A stretch of DNA of 64,000 bases from Fuscovulum sp. (GTDB taxonomy: Bacteria > Pseudomonadota > Alphaproteobacteria > Rhodobacterales > Rhodobacteraceae): contig CP136571.1 in assembly GCA_035192965.1 (NCBI GenBank), positions 1,012,501-1,076,500 of the forward strand, in the 5' to 3' direction. A model generated the notes under the pieces. The model searched no databases, was not told the origin of the DNA, and worked only from the letters and a program-made list of their open reading frames with translations. Below, piece by piece: positions 18,265 to 30,074 of the stretch. Within the stretch, counting starts at the first letter, position 1; each line of letters starts with the position of its first letter. The translations under genes were made by a program, and so were the position numbers.

Positions 18265-19575
18265 GTGACCTTTGTCGCCTATGATGTGACGCGGCTGTTT
18301 CTTGGCCCGATCAGCCGGACGCCGCGCGGGATTGACCGGATCGACCTGCTTTTGGCGCAGCATTTCTTTGGCACGCAACCGGATTTGACCGTCGGCGTTC
18401 TGCCCACGCCCTGGGGGGTGCGGACCTATGACAGCCGGCGTGTTCTGCGGGGACTGGACCGGTTGCAGGGGCTGTGGGCGGAAAAGGGCAGGGCCGAGGA
18501 TGACCGGGCGCTGCACTGGCTGCGCAGCCGTATTTTGGGACGGCAGATGGGGCCCGCCCCGCAGGTGGGCAAGCTGACGCCGCTGCAAAAGGTGCAGCGG
18601 ATCGGGGCGATGATCGGAGCCACCGGGTTTTCCTTTGGGCGGTCGGTGACGGCATCGCTGCCGCAGGATGCGGCTTATCTGAATGTGGGGCAGATCAGCC
18701 TTGCGCTGGAATCCATGTTCCGCTGGCTTGACCGGCGGCCTGATGTGCGGGCGGCGATGATGTTGCATGACGTGATCCCGCTGGAACATCCTGATCTGGT
18801 GGCGCGGACGTCGGTGCAGTTTCACGACCGGATGGTGAAGACCACGGCGCGGCATGCGGATGGTGTGATCGTGACGACGCAATCGGCAAAGGCGGCTGTT
18901 TTGCAGGCGCTGCGGCGGGAGGAGCGGATGGACATTCCAAGCCTTGCCGCGATGCTGCCTTTGGATCCGGGGTTTGATGTGCTGACGCGTCCTGATCCGG
19001 AACTGGCGAGCCGATCCTATTTCGTGGTCTGCGGTGCCATAGAGCCGCGCAAGAACCTTGCTCTTTTGCTGGAGGTTTGGCGCGATCTGGTGGCGCGGCT
19101 TGGGCCAGCGACGCCACATCTGGCCGTGGTGGGCACCCCGAATTTCAGGGGGGACGAGATTTTGGCGGCTTTCGCGGCCTGTGAGGCGACGACGCCGTTC
19201 ATCCATGTTGCATCTGGCCTGTCCACGCCGGGGTTGGCGGTGCTGATCTCCGGGGCGAGGGCCCTGCTGATGCCATCGCTGGCCGAGGGGTTTGGTTTGC
19301 CGATCCTGGAGGCGCGGGCGTTGGGATGCCCGGTGATTGCATCGGATATCCCGGCGCATCGCGAAGTGATGGGGCCAAACGGGACATTGCTGCCCCCGCA
19401 GGATGTGGCGGGATGGGCAGAGGCGGTGCTGGCGGCACGCAACGCCACGCATCGCCCCGCGCGGCGGGCGGCGGCCGAATTGCAAGCAGCGCGGCAAGGC
19501 TTTGTGGCGATGATCGAAGCATTCCTAACCGAGGCGCCGCAACTGGCCCAACCGGTCGCACGGAGAGCGGGATGA
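18265..19575 (+). CDS. Glycosyltransferase family 4
   Basis: A 436-residue GT-B enzyme. The N-terminal part starts TFVAYDVTRLFLGPISRTPRGIDR; the C-terminal donor domain has GAIEPRKNLALLLEVW and PSLAEGFGLPILEARALGCPVIAS with the conserved Glu pair. The GTG start follows a GAAGGG Shine-Dalgarno. It is separated from the alpha-oxoamine synthase by 133 bp and overlaps the CDP-alcohol phosphotransferase by 4 bp, so it belongs to the PKS transcription unit. It may glycosylate the amino-lipid or build the attached glycan. Confidence 0.85.
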   Translation: MTFVAYDVTRLFLGPISRTPRGIDRIDLLLAQHFFGTQPDLTVGVLPTPWGVRTYDSRRVLRGLDRLQGLWAEKGRAEDDRALHWLRSRILGRQMGPAPQVGKLTPLQKVQRIGAMIGATGFSFGRSVTASLPQDAAYLNVGQISLALESMFRWLDRRPDVRAAMMLHDVIPLEHPDLVARTSVQFHDRMVKTTARHADGVIVTTQSAKAAVLQALRREERMDIPSLAAMLPLDPGFDVLTRPDPELASRSYFVVCGAIEPRKNLALLLEVWRDLVARLGPATPHLAVVGTPNFRGDEILAAFAACEATTPFIHVASGLSTPGLAVLISGARALLMPSLAEGFGLPILEARALGCPVIASDIPAHREVMGPNGTLLPPQDVAGWAEAVLAARNATHRPARRAAAELQAARQGFVAMIEAFLTEAPQLAQPVARRAG

Positions 19576-20240
19576 TCGAGCGCAAGCAGGCGAGCCTTCT
19601 GTCCCGGCATGAACGGGAAGTGCTGCGCTGGCTGGCGCTGCGCCTGCCGTTCTGGGTGACGCCGGACCGTCTGACGGGCTTTGGCGTGTTCGGGGCGGTG
19701 GTGTGTCTGGTGGGATACCTTGCCTCGGCTGTGTCGGTGCATTGGCTCTGGCTGGCGAACTTGGGGCTATTGTTTCACTGGTTCGGCGATTCCCTTGATG
19801 GGACGCTGGCTCGGGTGCGCCGGATCGAGCGGCCCAATTACGGGTTCTATCTGGACCAGACGATTGACGTGGTGGGCAATCTGGTGATTGCGCTGGGCGT
19901 AGGGCTTTCGCCCTGGGTGCGGATGGATTCCGCGCTGTTCATGTTGACGGCCTATCACATGCTGTCGATCCACAGCTTTGTTCTGAGCGTGGTGACGCGG
20001 CGTTTTCATATCGACGTGATGGGGTTCGGGCCGACGGAAATGCGCCTTGGCATCATTCTGATGAATCTGGCCATTCTGATTTCCGGGGCCGAGCCGTTCC
20101 CGCTTCTGGGCCTTTGGATCACGTGGTGTGATGTTTTGATCTGTTGGGCGGCGCTGGTGATGATGTGCGTCTTTGTGATCTTGCTGTATCGCGAGGCCAA
20201 CGTGCAGCGCGCGCGTGACCGGCGTGATCAGGGGCTTTGA
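19572..20240 (+). CDS. CDP-alcohol phosphatidyltransferase family protein
   Basis: A 222-residue membrane enzyme with about five to six hydrophobic helices. It carries the family signature with Asp73, Asp76-Gly77, Ala80-Arg81, Gly91, Asp95 and Asp99; nine residues instead of the usual eight lie between Arg81 and Gly91. Members move a phospho-alcohol from a CDP-alcohol to another alcohol (PgsA, PssA, PIP synthase). In this operon it probably attaches a phosphate-linked headgroup to the PKS/alpha-oxoamine-synthase product; that assignment is inference. The start overlaps the glycosyltransferase stop (ATGA). Confidence 0.85.
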   Translation: MIERKQASLLSRHEREVLRWLALRLPFWVTPDRLTGFGVFGAVVCLVGYLASAVSVHWLWLANLGLLFHWFGDSLDGTLARVRRIERPNYGFYLDQTIDVVGNLVIALGVGLSPWVRMDSALFMLTAYHMLSIHSFVLSVVTRRFHIDVMGFGPTEMRLGIILMNLAILISGAEPFPLLGLWITWCDVLICWAALVMMCVFVILLYREANVQRARDRRDQGL

Positions 20241-20254
20241 TCGCGACGGGTTTC

Positions 20255-20968
20255 CTAGAAATCCGGAAGCAGGCTGTCGAGGTTGGGATCATCGGCGGGA
20301 AGATCGGCGATGAGGGCGGGTGCGTCATCATCGGCCTGCCCGAATGCGGCGATGGCCTCGGCCACGGTGGGATAAAAAACCAGACTGTGGTTCTGGATGA
20401 CGGCACCGACATCGGCGAAAAGACGCATGTCGCGCGGGGACCGTGTGGTGAAGAAGAAGGCGGCCTCTTGCCGGCGCTGCTTGGCCATGGCGAGGCATTT
20501 GTCGCGGAAGGCTGCGTCGCCGCCGAAGATGGTGCCATCCGCAACATAGCAATCGGCGGGAATGGCATAGCTGAGGGCGAAGACCAGCCGCGACCGGAGC
20601 GAGGCGTTGTAGGACGACAGCCGCCGCTTGAACATCGGGCCGAGGTCCGCAAATTCCTCGACAAAGGCGCAGAGGGTTTTCGGGTCCAGACCGTAGAGGC
20701 GGGCTATGTAGCGGGCGTTCTCTTCGCCCGTCAGGTAGCGGTTGAGCGTGGCGGGAAAGCCGATGGGCATGGACAGCCGCCCGTGCCTTTGGATGCGGCC
20801 ACTGTCAGGGGTTACGGCACCCAGAACCATGTTGATCAATGTGCTTTTGCCGCTGCCCCGTGCGCCCAGAACACCGATGGAGACATGGGGCGGCTGAGAG
20901 AAGCTGATGTCGGAAAGAAGGGGGCGGCCATGCGCCGTCTTGGTGACATGTGAAAAGGCGAGGATCAT
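20255..20968 (-). CDS. KpsT-like polysaccharide/lipid ABC exporter ATP-binding subunit, catalytically degenerate
   Basis: A 237-residue ABC ATPase of the capsule-export (KpsT/Wzt short) type. Walker A GARGSGKST is intact at 35-43. The signature region is divergent (YNASLRSRL at 120-128, no LSGG). Walker B reads CYVADGTIFGGD with Gly145 where the catalytic Glu is expected. The switch/H-loop reads TTRS at 174-177 with no His. It should bind nucleotide but may hydrolyse poorly. It overlaps the permease gene by 4 bp and is the last gene of the export operon. It ends 14 bp from the convergent CDP-alcohol phosphotransferase. Confidence 0.8.
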   Translation of the reverse strand: MILAFSHVTKTAHGRPLLSDISFSQPPHVSIGVLGARGSGKSTLINMVLGAVTPDSGRIQRHGRLSMPIGFPATLNRYLTGEENARYIARLYGLDPKTLCAFVEEFADLGPMFKRRLSSYNASLRSRLVFALSYAIPADCYVADGTIFGGDAAFRDKCLAMAKQRRQEAAFFFTTRSPRDMRLFADVGAVIQNHSLVFYPTVAEAIAAFGQADDDAPALIADLPADDPNLDSLLPDF

Positions 20969-21771
20969 TCCTTGAGCCTGCCTTCACAGGCCTTGATCAT
21001 GACGAGGCCGAGGGTGACGGTGCCGACGGCCCATGCGGCGAGATAGCCGCGATCAAGATCAATGGCGGGATAGGTTTCGAAAAAACCGAGCCGGAACCAT
21101 TCCACCCCATGCAGCAGCGGGTTGTAGGAAAGGTAGTGCCGCGCCAGCGGGGGCAGGGTTGCTACGACATAGAACACGCCCGAGAAGAACAGCATTCCGC
21201 GCGCAAAGAGCGAATAGACCAGCGCGTAGAGTTTGAAGATCTTTGTCAGGACGCCGTTGATCAGACCGAAGCCGAAGGCCGTGATGGCGAGGATCAGAAC
21301 CGCATAGATGACGTCGAGCAGGTTTTGCGGAATGGCCGGTTCACCGAAGAAGGCCAGCACGGCAAAGACGGCGGTGCCAAAAATGACGAGGGTCAGGAAT
21401 TCCAGAACCGCGCGTGCCACGGCGATATCAATGAAGCCGACAGTCTGGACTTTGTTGAAGGCACGGCCGGACCGGATGGCACTGATGATGCGTGAACTGA
21501 GGTGCATGAACAGGAAAAACGGCACGATGCCCGTTGCCAGGAAAACACCCAGGCTGATCCCGAAATCCGGTTGCCGGTGAATGGCGTGAAAGATCAGGAA
21601 CATCACGAAGAACTGGGCGACCGGTTCTGCAAGGACGAGGAAATACCCCATCGCAGAGATGCGGAAGCGAACCTTGATATCGTGCAGCATCAGGGCGAGC
21701 ATGACCCCGAACCGCAGGCGCAGGCCGGATGATCCTGTCAGGACCGTGTTGTTCGCCTGCATGGGTGCCAT
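20965..21771 (-). CDS. KpsM-like ABC exporter permease
   Basis: A 268-residue ABC-2 type permease with six hydrophobic segments, beginning MAPMQANNTVLTG. It has FLVLAEPVAQFFVMFLIF and the late YNPLLHGVEWFRLGFFETYP segment typical of KpsM/RkpT capsule permeases. The start at 21771 has an AAGG Shine-Dalgarno 6 bases upstream, 8 bp after the KpsE-like stop. Together with the KpsT-like protein it forms the inner-membrane exporter. Confidence 0.85.
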   Translation of the reverse strand: MAPMQANNTVLTGSSGLRLRFGVMLALMLHDIKVRFRISAMGYFLVLAEPVAQFFVMFLIFHAIHRQPDFGISLGVFLATGIVPFFLFMHLSSRIISAIRSGRAFNKVQTVGFIDIAVARAVLEFLTLVIFGTAVFAVLAFFGEPAIPQNLLDVIYAVLILAITAFGFGLINGVLTKIFKLYALVYSLFARGMLFFSGVFYVVATLPPLARHYLSYNPLLHGVEWFRLGFFETYPAIDLDRGYLAAWAVGTVTLGLVMIKACEGRLKE

Positions 21772-21779
21772 GGCCGACC

Positions 21780-23045
21780 TTACAGATGATCGCGCAAGGA
21801 CAGCGCCACGAGGGTGCTGACGATCCAGAAGCACAGCGAAACGGCCAGCACGATGATCAGCGCCCGAAACAGATCGGGATAGTTCGATGTTTGTGGGGCA
21901 GAGGGCTGAACATAGGTCAGCACATAGAAATGCTGCTGGCTTAGCCTTTGTTTGGCGGCATTCAGGGCGGCCTCGGTGGATTGGTAATTGCTGGTCGCGA
22001 TGGTGAGTTCAAGTTGCAGGTTCTGGAATTCCTGCAACTGCGCGGCATAGGAGGCGGGGGAGCTGATATTGCTCAGCTCTGCCGAGCTTTGCGCGACGCG
22101 CTGGCGGGCCTTGACGATTTCGTCGGCAATGGCGGCGGCCTGACGTTCGAGTTGGGTGACCGAAGGGGCATCCTCTGTCAGCTGTGAGGACAGGACGGCA
22201 ATCTGCGTGGTGACAGAAACATATTGATCGGTGAGTTTGCCGACGAGCAGATCGGTCATGCTGGCTTCGGCGGCGGGGTCGATGCTGAGGTACTTTGACC
22301 GGAAGGCCTGCACGGCATCGCGCGCCGCTTGCAACCGTTTGACCGAGGCGGCGACCTGACCTTCCAGAAAGGTCACGCTGTCGGCCAGAGGGCGCAGGTT
22401 CAACTCGTTGATCAGGTTTTCGCTGAGCACCACCATTTCGGCAGCCAGAGCCTGCGCATCTTCGGGAGAGAAGGCCCGGATCGTGACGGTTGTCAGGCCG
22501 GTCATCATGTCGAAGTTGGTGCTGATCTGACCTTGCCAGTAGCGCGCCAGTGTTTCCTGCGAGGCGTCTTCCGGCAGGCGGGCCAGCCTGTCGATCCGGC
22601 TTTGCTAGAACATCGCGCGGAGGTCGAGTTTCTGTTCGATGTCCGTGATGGCCTGCGGGCTGGACAGGTAGTCGGAGACCATGAAGTTCGCGACCATCAT
22701 TTCCGCCATGGACGCACCGGTAGAGGTGGGGCTGGTGCTGACGGTGCCGTCGCTGTTGGCTGTGCCTGCCGAACCGCCGGACCCTTGCATGACATAGCTG
22801 AAGCTGGCCGAATACTGCTGGGTGGCGACCTGTATGATATAGAACCAGGTGGCCGCAAGGGGGGCGATCACGCAAATGAGGAACCAGCCAAGCACGGTGC
22901 GACTGCGGCGGGCGCGGGCCGGTTTCGGAAGCTGGCTGACGACCTTGGACCAGTCCTTTGCCGCCGGCTCATCCCCTGGTTGGATGCCTTCGACAACCTG
23001 AACATTCGGGCCGGTGGATGTTTGCAGCCGTCTGGGTTCTTTCAT
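21780..23045 (-). pseudogene. KpsE-like capsule export inner-membrane protein, interrupted by an in-frame TAG
   Basis: The frame reads as a 421-codon KpsE/RkpR-type polysaccharide co-polymerase split by one amber codon at 22605-22607. Codons 1-146 encode a cytosolic tail, a membrane helix (VLGWFLICVIAPLAATWFYI) and the start of the periplasmic domain. After the TAG the same frame continues with FDMMTGLTTVTIRAFSPEDA, a coiled-coil region and a C-terminal membrane helix. There is no frameshift. It could be a true null mutation, a sequencing error or a read-through codon. ATG 23045 is chosen as start, but upstream in-frame starts exist. Confidence 0.75.
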
Positions 23046-23154
23046 CGCGTCTTGCACTCGTACAGGCCACATTTCGCAGCCGGACACACAACAGATAACG
23101 GGAACAGAGAATACGCCTTTGCGCGGTCCCTGTCGCGGTTGAAAATCAGGCCGA

Positions 23155-24375
23155 TCATAGGCGGTTTGCGAGCGTGGTGGTGGAGGAAACCTGTTGGGTC
23201 GCACCGGTGAGCAGGCGGAAGGCCTTGGTCAGGTCCACGCTTTGTGCATTGGCGATCAGCACGATGTCATTGGCCCGGATGGAATAGGCCTGTGCGGCGA
23301 AGATGCCGTCGATGCTGTCCATATCGAACTGGTAGATCGTGGGCACCCGTTCGGCATGGGCGACCGAAGCCGGGATCGTGACGCCAAGCGACCGCAGCAG
23401 GCTGCGGTGTTCATGGCGCAGGACATAGATCCCTTTGCTGTCGGCCCGTCCGTCATCGAGACCGCCAGCCTGGCCGATGACTTCGGCAAGGGTCAGGCCT
23501 GCGCCGGGCAGGGGTTGGCTGGCCTCGCTCGTTGCGGCGCCGAGGACGGTGTAGTTCTGGGGGGACAGGTCCAGCGTAATGATGTCGTCGGGTTGCAGGC
23601 GGATGTTGAGTTGCGGGCGATCCTGCAAGGCGGACAGCCGCACCTCGCGCGTTTCACCGCGGCGCGTCATCTTGATCAGCGTGTCGCTTGGGGGGTGCAG
23701 GCTGCCGCCGGCACGGGCGATGATTTCCAGCAGGGTTTCGCCTGCCGGGGTCAGCAGGACCGGGCCCGGTGTGCGCGCCACGCCGCCCACAAGGACGGTG
23801 TTCGATACATCGGTCGTGCGCTGCACCATCACGTTGGGTGAGGGTGTCTGGCTTTGAAGCTGTTCGACAAGCAGCTTACCGAGCGATTGTTCGGTAAGAC
23901 CTGCCGCCTTGACGGAATTGATGTAGGGCAGGGTGATCATCCCGCGCGAGTCGATCTGAACGTCGGGCAGGGTGACAAGGTTGGAGCCGACCTGCACGCC
24001 TGTTGCGCTGGAGGCGGAGAAAAGGCCCCCGGCTGCCTGTTCGATGACCGTGATGGACAGAACATCCCCTGCGCCGAGGACCGTGCCTTGCGGGCCGGTA
24101 TCGCGGAAGAAGCCGGATGTGGCGGTGGCGGAGGCGCCGTTCTTGTTCAATCCGCTGACAAGGGCGAGAGAGGCCTTGACCGAGACGACGTTGCTGTCGG
24201 GGTCTTTTTCCACCTCTTCCGTGACATCACGGACTGTGGGAGAGCCGCTGGGAAGTGTTGAGCAGCCTGCTGTCGCAAGAAGGGTGGCAAAAGCCGCCAT
24301 AAGGGGCAGGTATCTTGCGTGATGGGCAGACCGCTCCGCGCCCGCCCTAGACCACATCGAACCATTTACCCGCAT
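23155..24375 (-). CDS. Outer-membrane polysaccharide export lipoprotein (OPX, Wza/KpsD-like)
   Basis: A 406-residue export protein. The signal peptide ends in a lipobox LLATAGC with the lipidated Cys at residue 38, so it is anchored in the outer membrane. The poly-export domain (GAGDVLSITVIEQ) is followed by SLBB-type segments (TVLVGGVARTPGPVLLTPAGETLLEIIARAGG and NYTVLGAATSEASQPLPGAGLTLAEVIGQAGG). It should form the channel for the exported product. It is the first gene of the export operon, 110 bp before the KpsE-like gene. Confidence 0.88.
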   Translation of the reverse strand: MRVNGSMWSRAGAERSAHHARYLPLMAAFATLLATAGCSTLPSGSPTVRDVTEEVEKDPDSNVVSVKASLALVSGLNKNGASATATSGFFRDTGPQGTVLGAGDVLSITVIEQAAGGLFSASSATGVQVGSNLVTLPDVQIDSRGMITLPYINSVKAAGLTEQSLGKLLVEQLQSQTPSPNVMVQRTTDVSNTVLVGGVARTPGPVLLTPAGETLLEIIARAGGSLHPPSDTLIKMTRRGETREVRLSALQDRPQLNIRLQPDDIITLDLSPQNYTVLGAATSEASQPLPGAGLTLAEVIGQAGGLDDGRADSKGIYVLRHEHRSLLRSLGVTIPASVAHAERVPTIYQFDMDSIDGIFAAQAYSIRANDIVLIANAQSVDLTKAFRLLTGATQQVSSTTTLANRL

Positions 24376-24653
24376 ACGACCACTCGACCTTCAACCAACA
24401 CATCACGCATTGGCGACGCAAAACACCGTCGCCCTACAGCGGACCCGCGTTAACAAACGGCTGGAAAGAGGTGTAAAGTCAAGTCTGTCCAGACGGTTTC
24501 GGGGCCTGCGGGGCCGTGCTGGGATCAGCTTTTTCAGCAAAGTAGCCCATTTGCCGCGCCATCCAAGGCGGGCTCGCGGCAAGCGGGTATCATCCGGATG
24601 CCCCTATGCGGGGCCTTGGGGATGGTCGTGCCCCGACCTGAAGTTCGGCATGG

Positions 24654-25598
24654 TTAGGAGGTGGCGGGGGCGCGCTTGGCTGTTCCGTCGCCTTCCTGCA
24701 CCCGCGTTCCTGTCCGCCCTTCGACGATTGGGCGGGCGTCCTGCAAGCGGCCGATCCCGGCGACCTTGCCGCCTGCCCGTACGAAATCGCTTGCGGCGAT
24801 GATCTTTGGCCCCATGGAGCCGGCGGCGAAAGGCAGGTCATCAAGCGCGTCGGGTGTGACCGTGGAAATGGCCGCCTGATCCGGGCTGCCCCAATCGCGA
24901 AACACGGCTTCGACATCGGTCAGCATGAGCAGCATGTCGGCCTTCAGCAGGCGGGCGAGAAGCGCGGCGGTGTGGTCCTTGTCGATCACCGCCTCGACCC
25001 CTTCCATCGCGCCATCCTTGCGCCGCACGACCGGGATGCCGCCACCACCTGCGCAGATTACGCAGACCCCCGCCTCGACCAGCAGATGGATCGGCGCGCT
25101 GTTCAGAAGCGCGACAGGACGCGGGGAGGGGACCACGCGGCGCAGGCCGCCAGTGGGTTCTTCGACCATAGACCAGTGGTGTTCGGCACGCACGAGTTTC
25201 GCGTCTTCGGCGCTGTAGACCGGGCCGATGGGTTTGGTGGGTTGGTCGAAGGCCGGGTCTTGGGGATCGACCTCGACCCGCGTGAGCAGGGTGGCGCAAT
25301 CGGTGCCGGGTGGCAGGGCGTTCATCAGTTCCTGTTCGATCAGATAGCCGATCATGCCTTCGGTTTCGGCCCCCAGTATATCGAGCGGCCATGGGTTGCC
25401 CGGCGCAAAGCTGGCCGCCTGCAACGCCATAAGCCCGACCTGGGGGCCGTTGCCATGTGCCACGATGATCTGATGATCGCGGGCGAGGTCGGCCAACGCG
25501 GCCGCCGCGATGCGAACATTGGTGTGCTGTGCCGCGGCGGTCATTGGCTCGCCGCGTTTGAGAAGGGCATTGCCGCCAAGGGCCGCCACAATGCGCAT
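24654..25598 (-). CDS. arcC: Carbamate kinase
   Basis: A 314-residue amino-acid kinase fold enzyme, the usual length. It begins MRIVAALGGNALLKRGEPM and carries AHGNGPQVGL, GAETEGMIGYLIEQEL, CAGGGGIPV and DKDHTAALLA. It makes ATP and ammonia/CO2 from carbamoyl phosphate, the energy-yielding last step of the arginine deiminase route. The start is 1 bp after the arcB stop, and it is the last gene of the operon. A longer frame upstream overlaps arcB and is not favoured. Confidence 0.95.
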   Translation of the reverse strand: MRIVAALGGNALLKRGEPMTAAAQHTNVRIAAAALADLARDHQIIVAHGNGPQVGLMALQAASFAPGNPWPLDILGAETEGMIGYLIEQELMNALPPGTDCATLLTRVEVDPQDPAFDQPTKPIGPVYSAEDAKLVRAEHHWSMVEEPTGGLRRVVPSPRPVALLNSAPIHLLVEAGVCVICAGGGGIPVVRRKDGAMEGVEAVIDKDHTAALLARLLKADMLLMLTDVEAVFRDWGSPDQAAISTVTPDALDDLPFAAGSMGPKIIAASDFVRAGGKVAGIGRLQDARPIVEGRTGTRVQEGDGTAKRAPATS

Positions 25599-25599
25599 G

Positions 25600-26601
25600 T
25601 CAGGACCACATGGTGGCGACGAGTACCGCCTTGATGGAGTGCAGCCGGTTCTCGGCCTGATCGAAGACTTTTGAGGCGGGGGATTCAAACACCTCATCCG
25701 TCACTTCCATGCAGTCTAGCCCATAGGTTTGAAAAACCTTTTCACCGGTGACGGTGTCGCGATTGTGGAAGGCGGGAAGGCAGTGCAGGAATTTGGTATC
25801 GGGATTGCCGGTCAGGTCCATCACCCCTTGTGTGACGGTGAAGGGAGACAGGAGCGCGATGCGCTCTGCCCAGATGGATTCGGCCTCGCCCATCGAGACC
25901 CAGACATCGGTGTAGATGAAATCGCAGCCTTCCACCCCTTCGGCCAGCTTTTCGGTCAGCGTGATGCGCGCGCCGCTGGCTTCGGCCAGTTTGCGGCATT
26001 GGTCGAGCAAGGCCGCGTCTGGCCAGAGCGATTGCGGGCCGCAGAGGCGGATATCCATTCCGATCAGCGCCGCCCCCGCCATCAGGGACGCGGCCATATT
26101 GCCGCCCGTATCACCCACAAAGCAGAAGGCGATATCGGACAAATGCTTGTGTGTGTTTTCCCGCATTGTCATCAGGTCTGCCAGAACCTGGGTTGGGTGA
26201 AATTCATCCGTCAGCCCGTTGTAGACCGGTACGCCGGCGAATTTGGCCAGCACCTCGGCATCGGACTGCGCGAAGCCGCGATATTCGATGCCGTCATAGA
26301 AACGGCCCAGAACACGCGCGGTGTCCTTCATCGTTTCTTTCGTGCCGATATGGCTTCCCGATGGGCCGAGATAGGTGACATGCGCGCCCTGATCGAAGGC
26401 CGCCACTTCGAAGGCGCTGCGGGTGCGGGTGCTGTCTTTTTCAAAGATGAGGGCGATGTTCTTGCCGCGCAGCAAGGGCCGTTCGGTGCCTGTGGATTTT
26501 GCCTGTTTCAGGCTGGCGGCAAGGCGCAGGAGAAAGCGCAGGTCATCGCCCGTGAAATCCAGCAGTTTCAGAAAACTGCGGCCATGCAGGTTTTGCGGCA
26601 T
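25600..26601 (-). CDS. arcB: Ornithine carbamoyltransferase (catabolic)
   Basis: A 333-residue transcarbamylase with the carbamoyl-phosphate motif STRTR near residue 57, [10 protein letters not shown] near 135 and the [11 protein letters not shown] ornithine loop near 275. In this operon it should run in the catabolic direction, cleaving citrulline to ornithine and carbamoyl phosphate. It lies 28 bp after arcA and 1 bp before arcC. Confidence 0.95.
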   Translation of the reverse strand: MPQNLHGRSFLKLLDFTGDDLRFLLRLAASLKQAKSTGTERPLLRGKNIALIFEKDSTRTRSAFEVAAFDQGAHVTYLGPSGSHIGTKETMKDTARVLGRFYDGIEYRGFAQSDAEVLAKFAGVPVYNGLTDEFHPTQVLADLMTMRENTHKHLSDIAFCFVGDTGGNMAASLMAGAALIGMDIRLCGPQSLWPDAALLDQCRKLAEASGARITLTEKLAEGVEGCDFIYTDVWVSMGEAESIWAERIALLSPFTVTQGVMDLTGNPDTKFLHCLPAFHNRDTVTGEKVFQTYGLDCMEVTDEVFESPASKVFDQAENRLHSIKAVLVATMWS

Positions 26602-26629
26602 CGGGTGGTCCTTTCAGGGAAATCGCGCG

Positions 26630-29280
<2,651 letters not shown>

Positions 29281-29396
29281 TGCTGGCTCCTGTCGCCGTG
29301 GTGGGGCAAGAGTAGCGGGGCTTGTCGGGCCGTGGCTTGACGCAGGTTAGGCGCATCCCCTTCGGGACGGCTTGCCGCGCGGGGAAAGTGACCACG

Positions 29397-30074
29397 TCAG
29401 CCGGTGACGAGGCCATCGCCCACGACGATCTGGCGGCGGCAGAGCGCGGCGATCTTTTCGTCATGGGTGGAGATCAAGAAGGTCGTGCCTTCGTCGCGGT
29501 TGATTTCGGCGATCAGGTCCATCACCTGAAGCGCGGAGGCGCGGTCGAGGTTGCCTGTGGGTTCATCTGCCAGCACCAGTTCAGGGCGGTTCATCAGGGC
29601 GCGCGCCACGGCCACCCGTTGTTTCTGCCCGCCGGACAGGTTGGCAGAAGGGAAATGGATGCGTTCGGCCAACCCCATGCGCACCAGCAGTTCCTGCCCG
29701 CGAGACCGGGCCGCCGCCGTTTCGCGTCCTTCGCGGACGGCGGTGGGGAAGATGACGTTTTCCAGCGCGGTGAAATCGGGCAGCAGGTTGTGGAACTGAA
29801 ATACGAACCCGATGTGCAGGTTGCGAAATTCGGTCAGTGCCTTGTCCGTGGCAGTCGTCAGATCGATGCCCAGCATGGTGTGGCTGCCTGATGTGGGATG
29901 CATCAGGGTGCCGAGGATGGTGAGCAGTGTGCTTTTGCCCGATCCGGAGGGGCCCAGCAGGGCGGCAAGTTCGCCGGTATTCATCGCAAGGTTCAGCCCA
30001 CGCAGCACCCGCGTTTCGGCATCTCCGGTGCCGAAGGTTTTGACCAGATCACGAACCTCAAGCAGCGCGGTCAT
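29397..30074 (-). CDS. MacB/LolD-type ABC transporter ATP-binding protein
   Basis: A 225-residue ATPase with Walker [10 protein letters not shown] near residue 40, signature [16 protein letters not shown], Walker [13 protein letters not shown] and switch His in ISTHDEK. This matches the MacB/LolD/FtsE clade that powers mechanotransmission exporters. The start at 30074 overlaps the permease stop (ATGA). Last gene of a three-gene operon with adaptor and permease. Confidence 0.92.
   Translation of the reverse strand: MTALLEVRDLVKTFGTGDAETRVLRGLNLAMNTGELAALLGPSGSGKSTLLTILGTLMHPTSGSHTMLGIDLTTATDKALTEFRNLHIGFVFQFHNLLPDFTALENVIFPTAVREGRETAAARSRGQELLVRMGLAERIHFPSANLSGGQKQRVAVARALMNRPELVLADEPTGNLDRASALQVMDLIAEINRDEGTTFLISTHDEKIAALCRRQIVVGDGLVTG

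Noticed and set aside
24410..24802. A 130-codon plus-strand frame between the OPX gene and arcC
   Set aside because: Arg-rich, no ribosome site, and its second half is antisense to arcC. The 278-bp gap 24376-24653 shows only short GC-rich inverted repeats.
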